Both the position numbers and the translations under genes were made by a program. This document shows, in pieces, positions 52,737 to 61,076 of a DNA stretch of 64,000 bases. The notes under the pieces are model-generated. The model was not told the origin of the DNA. It saw only the letters and a program-made list of their open reading frames with translations, and did no database searches. The DNA is from Paramicrobacterium fandaimingii. Lineage in GTDB: Bacteria; Actinomycetota; Actinomycetes; Actinomycetales; Microbacteriaceae. Where the stretch lies: the NCBI RefSeq assembly GCF_011751745.2, contig NZ_CP061170.1, forward strand, positions 3,534,001 to 3,598,000, written 5' to 3'. Every line of letters begins with the position of its first letter. The stretch's first letter is position 1.

Positions 52737-53684
52737 TCACTGCCCTTCTGCTTGCGTGTACGGGAGCCGGGAGTCGAACTCCTGCCCCTCCCAGCTGGAA
52801 CGAACCCACCCGTGCGCGGGGTCGTCTGTGATGTTCCAGACCCGCTCGGTGTCGGGTCCGGCCATTACATTCAGGTAGTACATGTCGTACCCGGGCGCTG
52901 CCGCGGCCGGCCCGTGGTATCCATACGGAACGAGCGCAATATCACCCGTGCGCACGATGGCGTTGATGTCGATGTCGCCCGCGCTCGACGAGTATGTGGC
53001 GAACAGGCCGAACGGATCCGCCTCGGCTGGCGCGTCGAGGCCGCGCGACACCGCAGTCTCGAAGTAGTAGATCTCCTCGAGCCGCGACTCGGTGCCCGGC
53101 ACGTTCTCGTCGTGCTTGTGCGCGGGGAACGACGACCAGTTCTCGGCCGGGGTGATCACCTCGCACACAATGAACTTCGAGGCGGAGAGCGCGGCGGGCG
53201 TCCCGTAGTTGTGCACCTGACGGCTCGATCGCCCGGCACCGCGCAGCTCGACGGGAACATCGGCCTTCGAAATGTAGGTGACCGGATGCTGTTCCCCAGC
53301 CGATTCCTCCGGCACTGGCGCTTCAGCAACGGCAACGCGACCCGCTCCTGTCACCGTCGCCGACGTTCCCGCCGGCAGGTAGAGCACGTCGGGCGGCCCG
53401 TCGAACACCGAACGCCGACCGGCGAGATCGATGCCGCCGGATGCTGTCGCAGCGTCGCTCGCGACGGCATCCGGACCCTCGGCCGACGCGTACTCGACTC
53501 GAAACGATCCCGCGAGCGGAATCACGAGGCGCTCCACGTCGCCCGCCTCAAGTGGCGCGCTGTCGCCCTCGGCGAGCTCGGCGATGCGCAGCCCCGTGTG
53601 CTGCCACCCCTCGAGGCTGGCGTCAACGACACTCTGCCAGCCGTCGCGGGCGAGGTCGCCGTTGCGGAAGAACCACTGCGTCAT
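52737..53684 (-). CDS. iolB: 5-deoxy-glucuronate isomerase
   Basis: 315 residues, a bicupin of the KduI/IolB family. FPAHKHDENVPGTESRLEEIYYFE supplies the His-His-Glu metal ligands, and VPYGYHGPAAAAPGYDMYYLNVMAG the last His in the second cupin. It converts 5-deoxy-glucuronate to 2-deoxy-5-keto-gluconate. ATG 53684 follows AAAGGAGC; the frame extends upstream but the conserved start is here. It lies between iolA (67 nt upstream) and iolD (2 nt downstream). Confidence 0.9.
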   Translation of the reverse strand: MTQWFFRNGDLARDGWQSVVDASLEGWQHTGLRIAELAEGDSAPLEAGDVERLVIPLAGSFRVEYASAEGPDAVASDAATASGGIDLAGRRSVFDGPPDVLYLPAGTSATVTGAGRVAVAEAPVPEESAGEQHPVTYISKADVPVELRGAGRSSRQVHNYGTPAALSASKFIVCEVITPAENWSSFPAHKHDENVPGTESRLEEIYYFETAVSRGLDAPAEADPFGLFATYSSSAGDIDINAIVRTGDIALVPYGYHGPAAAAPGYDMYYLNVMAGPDTERVWNITDDPAHGWVRSSWEGQEFDSRLPYTQAEGQ

Positions 53685-53751
53685 CTGACTGCTCCTTTGC
53701 GCGAATCGGGATGCTGCCGGGTGACCGGCCGCGGTGTTCGTCGTTGCCCTG

Positions 53752-55263
53752 CTAGTCGTTTTCGGGGAATCCAAGGTTGATGCCGCCATGCGTTGCAGGG
53801 TCGAGCCAGCGCGAGGTGATCGCCTTCTCTTGCGTGAAGAAGTCGAAGCCGTGCACACCATACGCTTTCGCGCTGCCGAACAGTGACTGCTTCCACCCGC
53901 CGAACGAGTGGTAGGCAACGGGCACAGGGATCGGAACGTTGATGCCGATCATGCCCACCTCAACCTCGTTCTGGAACCGGCGGGCCGCTCCCCCATCGTT
54001 TGTGAAAATGGCCGTACCGTTGCCGAACTGGCCCGAGTTGATCAAATCCATTCCCTCCTGGAACGTCGTCACGCGCACAATCGAGAGCACGGGCCCGAAG
54101 ATCTCCTCCTCGTAGGCGCGCGAGGTCAGCGGAATGTTGTCGATCAGCGTCGGCCCGAGCCAGAAACCGTCCTCGGCACCATCGACAGTGAACCCACGGC
54201 CGTCCACAACGATGTCCGCGCCATCCTGCTCGGCAATGTCGATGTAGCCGCGCACCTTGTCGCGGTGCTGTGCGGTGACCAGCGGCCCCATGTCGGGGTT
54301 CTCACGCCCATCCCCCACCTTCAGCTTCGCCATGCGCTCCTGAATCTTCTCGATCAGCGCATCGGCAACCGGCTCCACCGCGATCACAACGGACTGCGCC
54401 ATGCACCGCTCGCCCGCCGACCCGTACCCGGAGTTGATCGCCTGATCCGCGACGAGTTCCAAGTCGGCATCCGGCAACACCATCATGTGGTTGTTCGCCC
54501 CGCCCAGAGCCTGCACTCGCTTGCCATGCTTCGCCGACGTCTCGTAGATGTACTGCGCGATCGGAGTGGACCCCACAAACGAGATCGAGCGCACCTCCGG
54601 CGCCTCAAGCAGACCATCAACGGCCTGTTTGTCCCCATGCAGCACGTTGAACACGCCATCGGGAAGGCCGGCCTCGGCCCACAACCGCGCCATCCACAGT
54701 GCAGCAGACGGGTCCTTCTCACTCGGCTTCAGCACAACAGTGTTTCCCGCGGCAATCGCAATGGGGAAGAACCACAGCGGCACCATCGCCGGAAAATTGA
54801 ACGGGCTGATGATGCCCACAACACCCAGAGGCTGCTTGATCGAATACACATCGACACCTGTCGACACGTTCTCCGAAAAGTCGCCCTTGATCAGGTGCGG
54901 AAAACCGCACGCGAGATCCACAACCTCGAGCCCCCGCTGCACCTCACCCGCGGCATCCGACACGACCTTGCCGTGCTCGCTCGTGATGATCTCCGCCAAC
55001 TCGAGCTTGCGCTCGTTCAGCAACTCACGAAATTTGAAGATGATTCCCTGACGCTTCGCCATCGACAAGCCGCGCCAGCCCGGAAAGGCATCGGATGCTG
55101 CGGTGATCGCCGCGCGAATCTCGTCATCGTTCGCCAAAGCGAGGTTCTTTGTCTGCTCACCCGTCGCCGGATTGAACACCGGCGACGTGCGGCCACCAGG
55201 CGACGCGAACTCCGCACCATTGATCCAGTGCGAGATGACGGGAATGTCTGTGTGTGTAGTCAT
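53752..55263 (-). CDS. iolA: Methylmalonate-semialdehyde dehydrogenase (CoA-acylating), IolA/MmsA
   Basis: 503 residues, full aldehyde-dehydrogenase length. SISFVGSTPIAQYIY for the NAD loop, ALGGANNHMMVLPDAD, and the catalytic Cys at residue 287 (GSAGERCMAQSVVIAV). MmsA/IolA oxidises malonate semialdehyde with CoA to acetyl-CoA and CO2, the last step of inositol breakdown; the CoA-dependent group has Ala rather than the usual Glu after the GG loop. ATG 55263 follows AAAGGAGA. It lies after the aldolase by 21 nt. Confidence 0.9.
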   Translation of the reverse strand: MTTHTDIPVISHWINGAEFASPGGRTSPVFNPATGEQTKNLALANDDEIRAAITAASDAFPGWRGLSMAKRQGIIFKFRELLNERKLELAEIITSEHGKVVSDAAGEVQRGLEVVDLACGFPHLIKGDFSENVSTGVDVYSIKQPLGVVGIISPFNFPAMVPLWFFPIAIAAGNTVVLKPSEKDPSAALWMARLWAEAGLPDGVFNVLHGDKQAVDGLLEAPEVRSISFVGSTPIAQYIYETSAKHGKRVQALGGANNHMMVLPDADLELVADQAINSGYGSAGERCMAQSVVIAVEPVADALIEKIQERMAKLKVGDGRENPDMGPLVTAQHRDKVRGYIDIAEQDGADIVVDGRGFTVDGAEDGFWLGPTLIDNIPLTSRAYEEEIFGPVLSIVRVTTFQEGMDLINSGQFGNGTAIFTNDGGAARRFQNEVEVGMIGINVPIPVPVAYHSFGGWKQSLFGSAKAYGVHGFDFFTQEKAITSRWLDPATHGGINLGFPEND

Positions 55264-55284
55264 GTGCTTCTCCTTTGACAAGTC

Positions 55285-56205
55285 TCAGTTCGTGCTCGAG
55301 TGAACCAGCGCAGCTGCGGTGTCGACGGCTCCCGCGACGTCGCCGTCGGGTGGGTAGACAAGGGTGCGGCCGACGACGAGACCACGCACACCGGGAAGCG
55401 CGAGGGCGTCAGCCCACCGTGCGTATGTCGCCTCGGGGCTTCCCGACGGGTCTCCGCCGAGCAGCAGCGTCGGCAGCGTCGTCGAGGCCATCACGCGCTC
55501 CATGCCGTCGACAACGGGCAGCTTCAGCCATGTGTAGGCGGAGCTCGTGCCGAGGCCCTGGGCAATGGCAACGGAGGTGACAACGGCCTCCGTCGAGAGG
55601 TCGTTCACGACGGTTCCGCCAGACCAGTCGCTCATGAACGGCTCGAGCATAATGGGAACGGATGCTGCTACCGCATCCGATACCGCTCGCGCATTTGCCT
55701 CGAGGGTTCGCACCGATCCGGCGTCGTCGAGGTTCACTCGCAGGAGTGTCTTGGCAAAGTCGAGCCTGTCGCGAACGATCGCGTCGATGTCGTAGGCGGT
55801 GACGCGGTCGTCCATCTCGAATGCAGCGCCCTTGAGTCCGCCGCGGTTCATGGAACCGACCACCACTTTGTCATCGAGAACGCCAAGAAGGGCGAGGTCG
55901 TCGATGATGTCGGGAGTGCCGAGCACGCCGTCGACGCCTGGTCGGCTGACGGCGAGGGCAAGACGATTCAGCAGGTCGTAGCGGTCGGCCATCGCCATCT
56001 TCTCGTCGCGCACACCGAGGGCGCCGCGCGCCGGATGGTCTGCGGCAACGATGAAGAGCCGGCCGTCGATCAGCAGCTGTCGACGCGTGCGTGCGGCGTG
56101 CGCCTCGGCCACCTTCTCCGGGTGCATGGCTCGGGTCTCGCGCAGCTGGTCGAACTGCTGCGGCGTGATCACCGGTTCTGCGGTCACGGTGTCAGCCTGC
56201 GACAT
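55285..56205 (-). CDS. Cgl0159-type aldolase (class I beta/alpha-barrel)
   Basis: 306 residues. LFIVAADHPARGALGV is the family N-terminal signature; AYDIDAIV, MLEPFMSDW and SAYTWLKLPVVDGMERV form the barrel with a probable Schiff-base Lys in the last. Homologues sit in actinobacterial iol clusters (Cgl0159 of C. glutamicum). The step missing from the other enzymes here is cleavage of 2-deoxy-5-keto-gluconate-6-phosphate to DHAP and malonate semialdehyde, which is IolJ in Bacillus; this protein likely fills it. Overlaps iolC by 14 nt. Confidence 0.8.
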   Translation of the reverse strand: MSQADTVTAEPVITPQQFDQLRETRAMHPEKVAEAHAARTRRQLLIDGRLFIVAADHPARGALGVRDEKMAMADRYDLLNRLALAVSRPGVDGVLGTPDIIDDLALLGVLDDKVVVGSMNRGGLKGAAFEMDDRVTAYDIDAIVRDRLDFAKTLLRVNLDDAGSVRTLEANARAVSDAVAASVPIMLEPFMSDWSGGTVVNDLSTEAVVTSVAIAQGLGTSSAYTWLKLPVVDGMERVMASTTLPTLLLGGDPSGSPEATYARWADALALPGVRGLVVGRTLVYPPDGDVAGAVDTAAALVHSSTN

Positions 56206-57160
56206 AATCGCTCTCCTTCAGAACCTCGTCGATCTCGTGGGTCTCGGGCATCGCCGTCGAGCATTCGCGGCGCGACGCGACGATCGCGCCGGCCACGTTC
56301 GCAAACCGCAGCGTGCGGTCAAGCGACCATCCGCTCAGCAGCCCGAAGGTCAACGCTCCCCCGAAGCTGTCGCCTGCGCCGAGGCCGTTGACGACGTCGA
56401 CGAAGTACGGCGGAACTTCAACGCTTTCGTCACGTGTCTTGGCGAGCACGCCCTTGGGCCCCTGCTTGACGATCGCGATCTCCACGCCGCGCTCGAGCAG
56501 CGCGTCGGCTGCGCGTTGCGGGTCGGTCTCGCCAACCGCGACCTCGCACTCTTCGCGGTTGCCGACGGCGACGGTCACGTGCGCGAGCGCCTTCTGCACC
56601 TGCTCGCGGGCAGCGTCAGCCGACTCCCAGAACATGGGGCGGTAGTCGAGGTCGAGAATCGTGTGCTCGCGGCGGCCACGGGCCTCCCAGGCTGCGAAGT
56701 GCGAGCTGCGGCTGGGCTCCTCCGACAGGCCGGTCACTGTCGACCAGTAGATGCGAGCGTTGCGGATCGCGTCGAGGTCGAGGTGCTCCTCTCTGATGTT
56801 CAGGTCGGGAGCCTTCGGCTTGCGATAGAAGTAGAGCGGAAAGTCGTCTGGAGGGAAGATCTCGCAGAACGTAACGGGCGTCGGGTTCTCGTCGTCGACA
56901 AAAATGTAGCGGTTGTCAACGCCGAGCCGCCCTGCCTCGCGAATGCAGAACCGGCCGAAGGGGTCGTCCCCCACCCCGGTCACGACGGCGCTGCGCAGTC
57001 CGTGCCTGGCCGCGGCAACGGCGACGTTCGTTGCGCTTCCTCCGAGATACTTGCCGAACGTCTCGACGTCCTCAAGGCCCACGCCGTCTTGGAGCGGGTA
57101 GATGTCTGTGCCGATTCGACCAATGGTGATGAGGTCGAATGCGTCGTTCTGCGTTGTCAT
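56192..57160 (-). CDS. iolC: 5-dehydro-2-deoxygluconokinase
   Basis: 322 residues, a PfkB/ribokinase-family kinase. DLITIGRIGTDIYPLQ, ETFGKYLGGSATNVAVAAAR (N-terminal signature), and the C-terminal GLGAGDSFGGALTFGLL with the catalytic Asp. It phosphorylates 2-deoxy-5-keto-gluconate, making the aldolase substrate. First gene of the nine-gene iol operon; the operator motif is 51 bp upstream. Overlap with the aldolase start indicates coupling. Confidence 0.92.
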   Translation of the reverse strand: MTTQNDAFDLITIGRIGTDIYPLQDGVGLEDVETFGKYLGGSATNVAVAAARHGLRSAVVTGVGDDPFGRFCIREAGRLGVDNRYIFVDDENPTPVTFCEIFPPDDFPLYFYRKPKAPDLNIREEHLDLDAIRNARIYWSTVTGLSEEPSRSSHFAAWEARGRREHTILDLDYRPMFWESADAAREQVQKALAHVTVAVGNREECEVAVGETDPQRAADALLERGVEIAIVKQGPKGVLAKTRDESVEVPPYFVDVVNGLGAGDSFGGALTFGLLSGWSLDRTLRFANVAGAIVASRRECSTAMPETHEIDEVLKESDYVAG

Positions 57161-57210
57161 ACGTCGATGTATCGCTCTCTCGTGAAGTGCTCAAGCCTGC
57201 TTACATCCTA

Positions 57211-57222
57211 TTGTCTTAACAA
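57211..57222. promoter_or_regulatory. Probable IolR operator of the main iol operon
   Basis: TTGTCTTAACAA, an exact match to WTGTCYTNACAA, and its core TGTCTTAACA fits the C. glutamicum IolR motif KGWCHTRACA exactly. It lies 51 bp upstream of iolC and 101 bp from the divergent ppx gene. Strongest site of the set. Confidence 0.8.
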
Positions 57223-57322
57223 ATGAATCGTCAAGGCGACAGATCACCGCACGTGATTGGCACGGGAATAAGGTGGTGTTTGGGAGTTCCCAGGCAGGAT
57301 GCTCCCCTGTAAAGGAGCATCC

Positions 57323-58261
57323 ATGACTCGCGTCGCCGCCATCGACTGTGGCACCAACTCCATCCGCCTGCTCATCGCCGACGTGGCAGAGGGAAAGCTC
57401 ACCGACATCGTGCGCACCCTCGAGGTCGTGCGTCTCGGGCAGGGTGTCGACCGCACGGGCCGCTTTGACGATGCTGCCCTCGATCGCACACTCGATGCGA
57501 CCCGCGACTACGCGGCGCAGTGCCGAGAGCACGGTGTCGAACGCGTGCGCTTCGTTGCGACGTCGGCGACGCGGGATGCCGCGAATCGTCTCGTCTTCAT
57601 CGATGCCGTTCGCGACATCATCGGCGTCGAACCCGAAGTGCTCTCGGGCATCGAGGAGGCAGAGATGTCGTTTCGCGGCGCCACGAGCGTGCTGCCCCCA
57701 GGGTCTGGCCGTCTCGTCGTCGACCTCGGCGGCGGGTCGACAGAACTCGTGCTCGGCGACGGCGATTCGCTGTCTTCGTACTCCATGAACGTCGGCTGCG
57801 TGCGCATGACCGAGCGCAATATCGCGCACGATCCCCCGACCTCCGACGAGAGAAGCGGGGTCGTCGGCGACGTGAACGCGGCACTCGATGCGGCGGCAGC
57901 ATCCGTCGATCTCGGCCGCGTGCGAGAAGTCGTCGGTGTTGCCGGAACCATCACAACGCTCACGGCGCATGCTCTCGGACTCGACAGCTACGACCCCGAA
58001 GCCATCAACGGCACCCGGCTGAGCATGCAGGCGATGCTCGACGCGTGCGACGACCTCGCGCGCATGCCACGGGACCAGAGGGCCGCGCTCCCGTATATGC
58101 ACCCGGGTCGCGTTGACGTCATCGCCGCTGGCTCTCTCACGTGGAACACCGTTCTGACACGCACAGTTGAGGCGGTCACGGCGGCTGGAGGCACGCTCGA
58201 TTCCGTTGTCACGAGCGAGCACGACATTCTCGACGGCGTCGCGCTCTCGCTCGCGGACTGA
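57323..58261 (+). CDS. Ppx/GppA exopolyphosphatase/guanosine pentaphosphatase family protein
   Basis: 312 residues. ASKHA-fold motifs: VAAIDCGTNSIRLLIADV (phosphate-1), VRFVATSATRDAANR, catalytic Glu in EVLSGIEEAEMSF, and VVDLGGGSTELVLGDG (phosphate-2). The short form (about 310 residues, lacking the extra C-terminal HD-like domain) is common in actinobacteria. It degrades polyphosphate and/or pppGpp. AAAGGAG precedes ATG 57323. Unrelated to the inositol genes; divergent from iolC. Confidence 0.9.
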   Translation: MTRVAAIDCGTNSIRLLIADVAEGKLTDIVRTLEVVRLGQGVDRTGRFDDAALDRTLDATRDYAAQCREHGVERVRFVATSATRDAANRLVFIDAVRDIIGVEPEVLSGIEEAEMSFRGATSVLPPGSGRLVVDLGGGSTELVLGDGDSLSSYSMNVGCVRMTERNIAHDPPTSDERSGVVGDVNAALDAAAASVDLGRVREVVGVAGTITTLTAHALGLDSYDPEAINGTRLSMQAMLDACDDLARMPRDQRAALPYMHPGRVDVIAAGSLTWNTVLTRTVEAVTAAGGTLDSVVTSEHDILDGVALSLAD

Positions 58262-58322
58262 GCTGCGGCCGTGCGCGCCCTGCCCGTCGCCGATTGCTCA
58301 GCGCGCCAGGCAGCTGAGTTCG

Positions 58323-58532
58323 TCACTTCCCTGGCCGTTCCGGCTGAGAACCCTCACCGGAATCATCACGCTTCGGCTGATTGTTGAAGCCCGCCCCAAA
58401 AGCAATTCCGAGCGCGATGCCGATGGCGATTCCCGCTCCAATGTTGTCCATCGCAACGCCAAGGGCCGCCCCGATGCCGATTCCGATAGCCAGTCCGGCG
58501 CCGAGATTCATTCCACCCTTGCGCTCGCTCAT
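58323..58532 (-). CDS. Small glycine-zipper membrane protein
   Basis: 69 residues with two Gly-rich hydrophobic segments (NLGAGLAIGIGIGAALGVAM and GAGIAIGIALGIAFGAGF) joined by a short loop, then a polar Glu/Arg-rich tail. Gly-x-x-x-Gly spacing suggests tight helix packing in the membrane. Start taken as the fourth Met of a MMVM run, 9 nt after GGAG. The related small genes are common in actinobacteria; function unknown. Confidence 0.6.
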   Translation of the reverse strand: MSERKGGMNLGAGLAIGIGIGAALGVAMDNIGAGIAIGIALGIAFGAGFNNQPKRDDSGEGSQPERPGK

Positions 58533-58629
58533 CACCATCATCTCCTGCTCGCCGCGGCGACCGACGCGGCCGCCACACCCTCAGGTTAGACGCGTGCCCA
58601 GCCGCGAGACATCCACCGCGCGACGGAGA

Positions 58630-59613
58630 TCAGACCATACGGATGCTGTTCTGAAGACGCGTGCGCACCTCAAACATGTCAGTTCCCGCAGGCCTCGCTG
58701 CGTCAGGAACACCGACACGCAGAAAGTGCCCGACAACCGAACGCTGCACGGCAAACGACGCGATGCCGCGTGTGCGACCCAGCGCCGTTATCGCGTCGTC
58801 GAGGGTGTCGTCCGGAAGCACGATCACCAGCGCGGTGAACGACACGCGTGCCGCCCGCGCAACCGCCTTCGCCCTGGTGGCGAGCGCGTGCACGGGCTTC
58901 TCGCCTTTTGCCAAGCCCTCGCTGATGAGGTCACCGCGCCGCACTTTCGCTGGCGCTCCCCAGTCCTCCGACTGCACGGCGAACAGGCCACTCGGGCCCA
59001 GCACGACGTGGTCGATCTTGCGGGTGTCGCTCGCGGCAGCATCCGCATCGACGACCCACTTGTCGCTTCCTCGGTCTGTCGCGACCCCGTGCCACACGGT
59101 GTATCCCATGCCAAGCTCACCGAGCGCGCGCGCTGTCGCCTCTTCGGCGAGGGCGTCGGCGAGCGCATGCCTGATCTCGCTCGGTGCCCGGCGAATCAGC
59201 GCTTCGTCATAGATGTCAACGGGCTCCGTGCCGCGACCAACCCACTCACGCATCAGCGTGGTGAAGCGATCACGTGCTCGCCCACCCGGATGCCCGTACA
59301 TGCGCGCCTTCGGCCGAGAATCGCGCTGCGTCGACTGCGTGCGCCCCGTGCTCCACACGTGGTCTGCGTCGTCAGTGTCGGCGGCTGATGCCGGGCGGGC
59401 GGACGAGCGCTTGTCGTACTCTGCCCGTGCTTCAGGCGTTCCCACGCGCTCCCACGCGAGCTGCACGGCGTTGAAACGCGCGGCGCTTCCTCCGAGATCG
59501 GGGTGGGTCTGCCGTGCTTGGCGCCGATAGGCGCGCCGCAGCTCCGCATCACTCGCTGAGCGGTCAACACCGAGCACGTCATACGCGCTCTCGTCGAGGG
59601 GGCTTTCAGTCAT
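58630..59613 (-). CDS. J-domain protein with C-terminal NERD-like domain
   Basis: 327 residues. N-terminal J-domain (DESAYDVLGVDRSASDAELRRAY, with HPD in ARQTHPDLGG), a charged linker to about residue 130, then a NERD-type nuclease-related domain (EEATARALGELGMGYTVWHG, KIDHVVLGPSGLFAVQSEDW with the Asp of the active-site region). J-domains recruit DnaK. The combination suggests an Hsp70-linked nuclease-fold protein, rather than a general DnaJ. Downstream on the same strand as Hsp20, though separated from it by a hairpin terminator. Confidence 0.75.
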   Translation of the reverse strand: MTESPLDESAYDVLGVDRSASDAELRRAYRRQARQTHPDLGGSAARFNAVQLAWERVGTPEARAEYDKRSSARPASAADTDDADHVWSTGRTQSTQRDSRPKARMYGHPGGRARDRFTTLMREWVGRGTEPVDIYDEALIRRAPSEIRHALADALAEEATARALGELGMGYTVWHGVATDRGSDKWVVDADAAASDTRKIDHVVLGPSGLFAVQSEDWGAPAKVRRGDLISEGLAKGEKPVHALATRAKAVARAARVSFTALVIVLPDDTLDDAITALGRTRGIASFAVQRSVVGHFLRVGVPDAARPAGTDMFEVRTRLQNSIRMV

Positions 59614-59691
59614 GAAGAGCTTTCAGATTGGGGACGACCAAAGACACTATCGCGAGAGGCTGTGTCGGCCATGAGTTTGGTCGCACAGCAA

Positions 59692-59729
59692 CGACGCGGC
59701 CGTCGACCAATCGGTCGGCGGCCGCGTCG
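59692..59729 (-). terminator. Hairpin terminator after hsp20
   Basis: Perfect 11-bp arms CGACGCGGCCG and CGGCCGCGTCG (59692-59702, 59719-59729) 12 bp past the hsp20 stop. GC-rich with a second inner stem; weak T tract on the minus strand. Confidence 0.75.
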
Positions 59730-59740
59730 CATTCCTTCGC

Positions 59741-60181
59741 TTACGCCGCGGCGACGTCGTCGAACTCTGGTGCCGGTTCGGCACTCGCCGAGTTCACGAC
59801 GATCTTGCGGGGCTTCGCGCGCTCACTCACGGGGATCATGATGCTCAGCACGCCGTTGTCGTAGCTCGCGCTGATCTTCTCGGTGTCGACACCCTGTCCG
59901 AGGCTCAGCTGGCGCAGATACGACGCAGGTCCCCGCTCGCGGGTGATCCACCTCACACCGTCGCCGCCTGACACCGGGCGCTGCGCGCGAATGGTCAGAA
60001 GCTGGCCGTCCACGTCGATGTCGACCGATCCCGGGTCAATCCCGGGCACGTCGGCGTTGAGCACATACGTGTCGCTGTCGCGATACAGATCCATCGGCAT
60101 CTTTCGCGGCCCAGCGGGCGAGTCGGCGAATGCGCTGGCAAACGAGGCGAACTCGCGGAATGGGTCAAATGTTGCAGTCAT
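59741..60181 (-). CDS. Small heat-shock protein (Hsp20/alpha-crystallin)
   Basis: 146 residues. Start ATG 60181, set by GGAGG 7 nt upstream. N-terminal arm with DPFREFASF, then an alpha-crystallin domain with MPMDLYRDSDTYVLNADVPGI, LLTIRAQRP and the GVLSIMIPV motif. C-terminal extension is short. Holds unfolded proteins for DnaK refolding. A HAIR operator lies 17 bp upstream, so HspR repression is expected. Followed by a terminator and a J-domain/NERD gene. Confidence 0.9.
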   Translation of the reverse strand: MTATFDPFREFASFASAFADSPAGPRKMPMDLYRDSDTYVLNADVPGIDPGSVDIDVDGQLLTIRAQRPVSGGDGVRWITRERGPASYLRQLSLGQGVDTEKISASYDNGVLSIMIPVSERAKPRKIVVNSASAEPAPEFDDVAAA

Positions 60182-60197
60182 TAGGTAACCTCCAAAA

Positions 60198-60218
60198 CTT
60201 GAGTGTGTATTACTCAAC
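60198..60218. promoter_or_regulatory. HAIR element (HspR operator)
   Basis: CTTGAGT-GTGTATT-ACTCAAC, which matches the actinobacterial HspR-associated inverted repeat CTTGAGT-N7-ACTCAAG at all but the last base. It overlaps the promoter region of hsp20, 17 bp before its start codon. Confidence 0.85.
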
Positions 60219-60318
60219 GGCAACGGAGATGAGCACGCACCTATTCCGTGTGCTCACTTTTCTGCCTCGCTGACAGCGAACATGCGCTCGGGCATGCACA
60301 GTCTTCGGCGACTCGCAC

Positions 60319-60807
60319 CTACATGGGCCCCGTCGTCATGCCGAAGCGACGATCGGGGTCAAGACGGTCGAGCACCTTCGCCATAATGCGCCTCATGTCG
60401 GCGACGTCACGCTCGTCTAGGGCGTCAATCACGCTCTGGCGCACGGTGTCGACGTGACCGGGAGCCGTCTCGAGCACCTTCTGCCACCCGTCGTCTGTGA
60501 GCTGGGCGTTGATCGCGCGGCGGTCGTCGACGTCGGGGACTCGCCTGACATAGCCTCGCCGCTCAAGGCGCGAGACGACATGGGACAGGCGGGGGAGCGT
60601 CGCGTTTGTGCGCGAGGCGAGTCGGGTCATGCGCAAAGACCGGCCTTCTGCCTCAGAGAGCATGGCCAGAGTGAAGTATTCGAAGTGCGTCAGATCGGCG
60701 TCGTGTTGAAGCTGAGTATCGAGAGCGCCGGGCAACAGCTCAACAACCGCGACGAGTCGAGTCCACGCCGCAAGCTGCTCAGGCGAGAGCCAGTGAGGTT
60801 CTGTCAT
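60319..60807 (-). CDS. MarR-family transcriptional regulator
   Basis: 162 residues. Winged helix-turn-helix in LTHFEYFTLAMLSEAEGRSLRM, ATLPRLSHVVSRLERRGYVRR (recognition helix and wing) and DDRRAINAQLTDDG. MarR proteins release DNA on binding phenolic or oxidant ligands. Two related inverted motifs lie 17 and 50 bp upstream. A -10-like TAGAAT (minus strand) places the transcript start near the ATG, so it may be leaderless. Its target genes besides itself are not evident; the Stealth gene is the only divergent neighbour. Confidence 0.85.
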   Translation of the reverse strand: MTEPHWLSPEQLAAWTRLVAVVELLPGALDTQLQHDADLTHFEYFTLAMLSEAEGRSLRMTRLASRTNATLPRLSHVVSRLERRGYVRRVPDVDDRRAINAQLTDDGWQKVLETAPGHVDTVRQSVIDALDERDVADMRRIMAKVLDRLDPDRRFGMTTGPM

Positions 60808-60823
60808 ACCCCCATTCTACCTT

Positions 60824-60872
60824 TAGTTGATGCGACAAGTAGTTCGTGCTCCATTCCTTGTAGCAACAACTA
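60824..60872. promoter_or_regulatory. Pair of MarR-type operators
   Basis: Site 1 TAGTTGATGCGACAAG (60824-60839) and site 2 CTTGTAGCAACAACTA (60857-60872) are inverted copies of each other with 2 mismatches in 16. Each is itself nearly symmetrical around TTGT-N4-ACAA. Confidence 0.6.
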
Positions 60873-60909
60873 CGGGAACACGCGGTTCCCTCGAGTCGCT
60901 CGGTTTCCT

Positions 60910-60944
60910 CCAGCTCACTCTCGCCGCTGGTGAGAGTGAGCTGG
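60910..60944. other. Perfect hairpin in the MarR-Stealth intergenic region
   Basis: CCAGCTCACTCTC/GAGAGTGAGCTGG, 13-bp arms with a 9-nt loop. Lies between divergent genes where no terminator is needed for either, so a 5'-leader structure or a small unannotated transcript is possible. Confidence 0.55.
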
Positions 60945-60998
60945 ACAACCGGATTCGCCATGGGGAAGTCGATGCGGTAACTCTATTGACTGGTTATT

Positions 60999-61027
60999 AT
61001 GCCCGAGATTCATCCGATCTCGGGCAT
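60999..61027. other. Second perfect hairpin upstream of the Stealth gene
   Basis: ATGCCCGAGAT/ATCTCGGGCAT, 11-bp arms with a 7-nt loop, 50 nt before the Stealth start. A -10-like TATTAT (60995-61000) overlaps its left edge. Suggests a structured leader. Confidence 0.55.
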
Positions 61028-61076
61028 CGTCGCGTGTGGGCAGTGGACGTAGACTAGCGAATGAAAAGGGGGCCTA

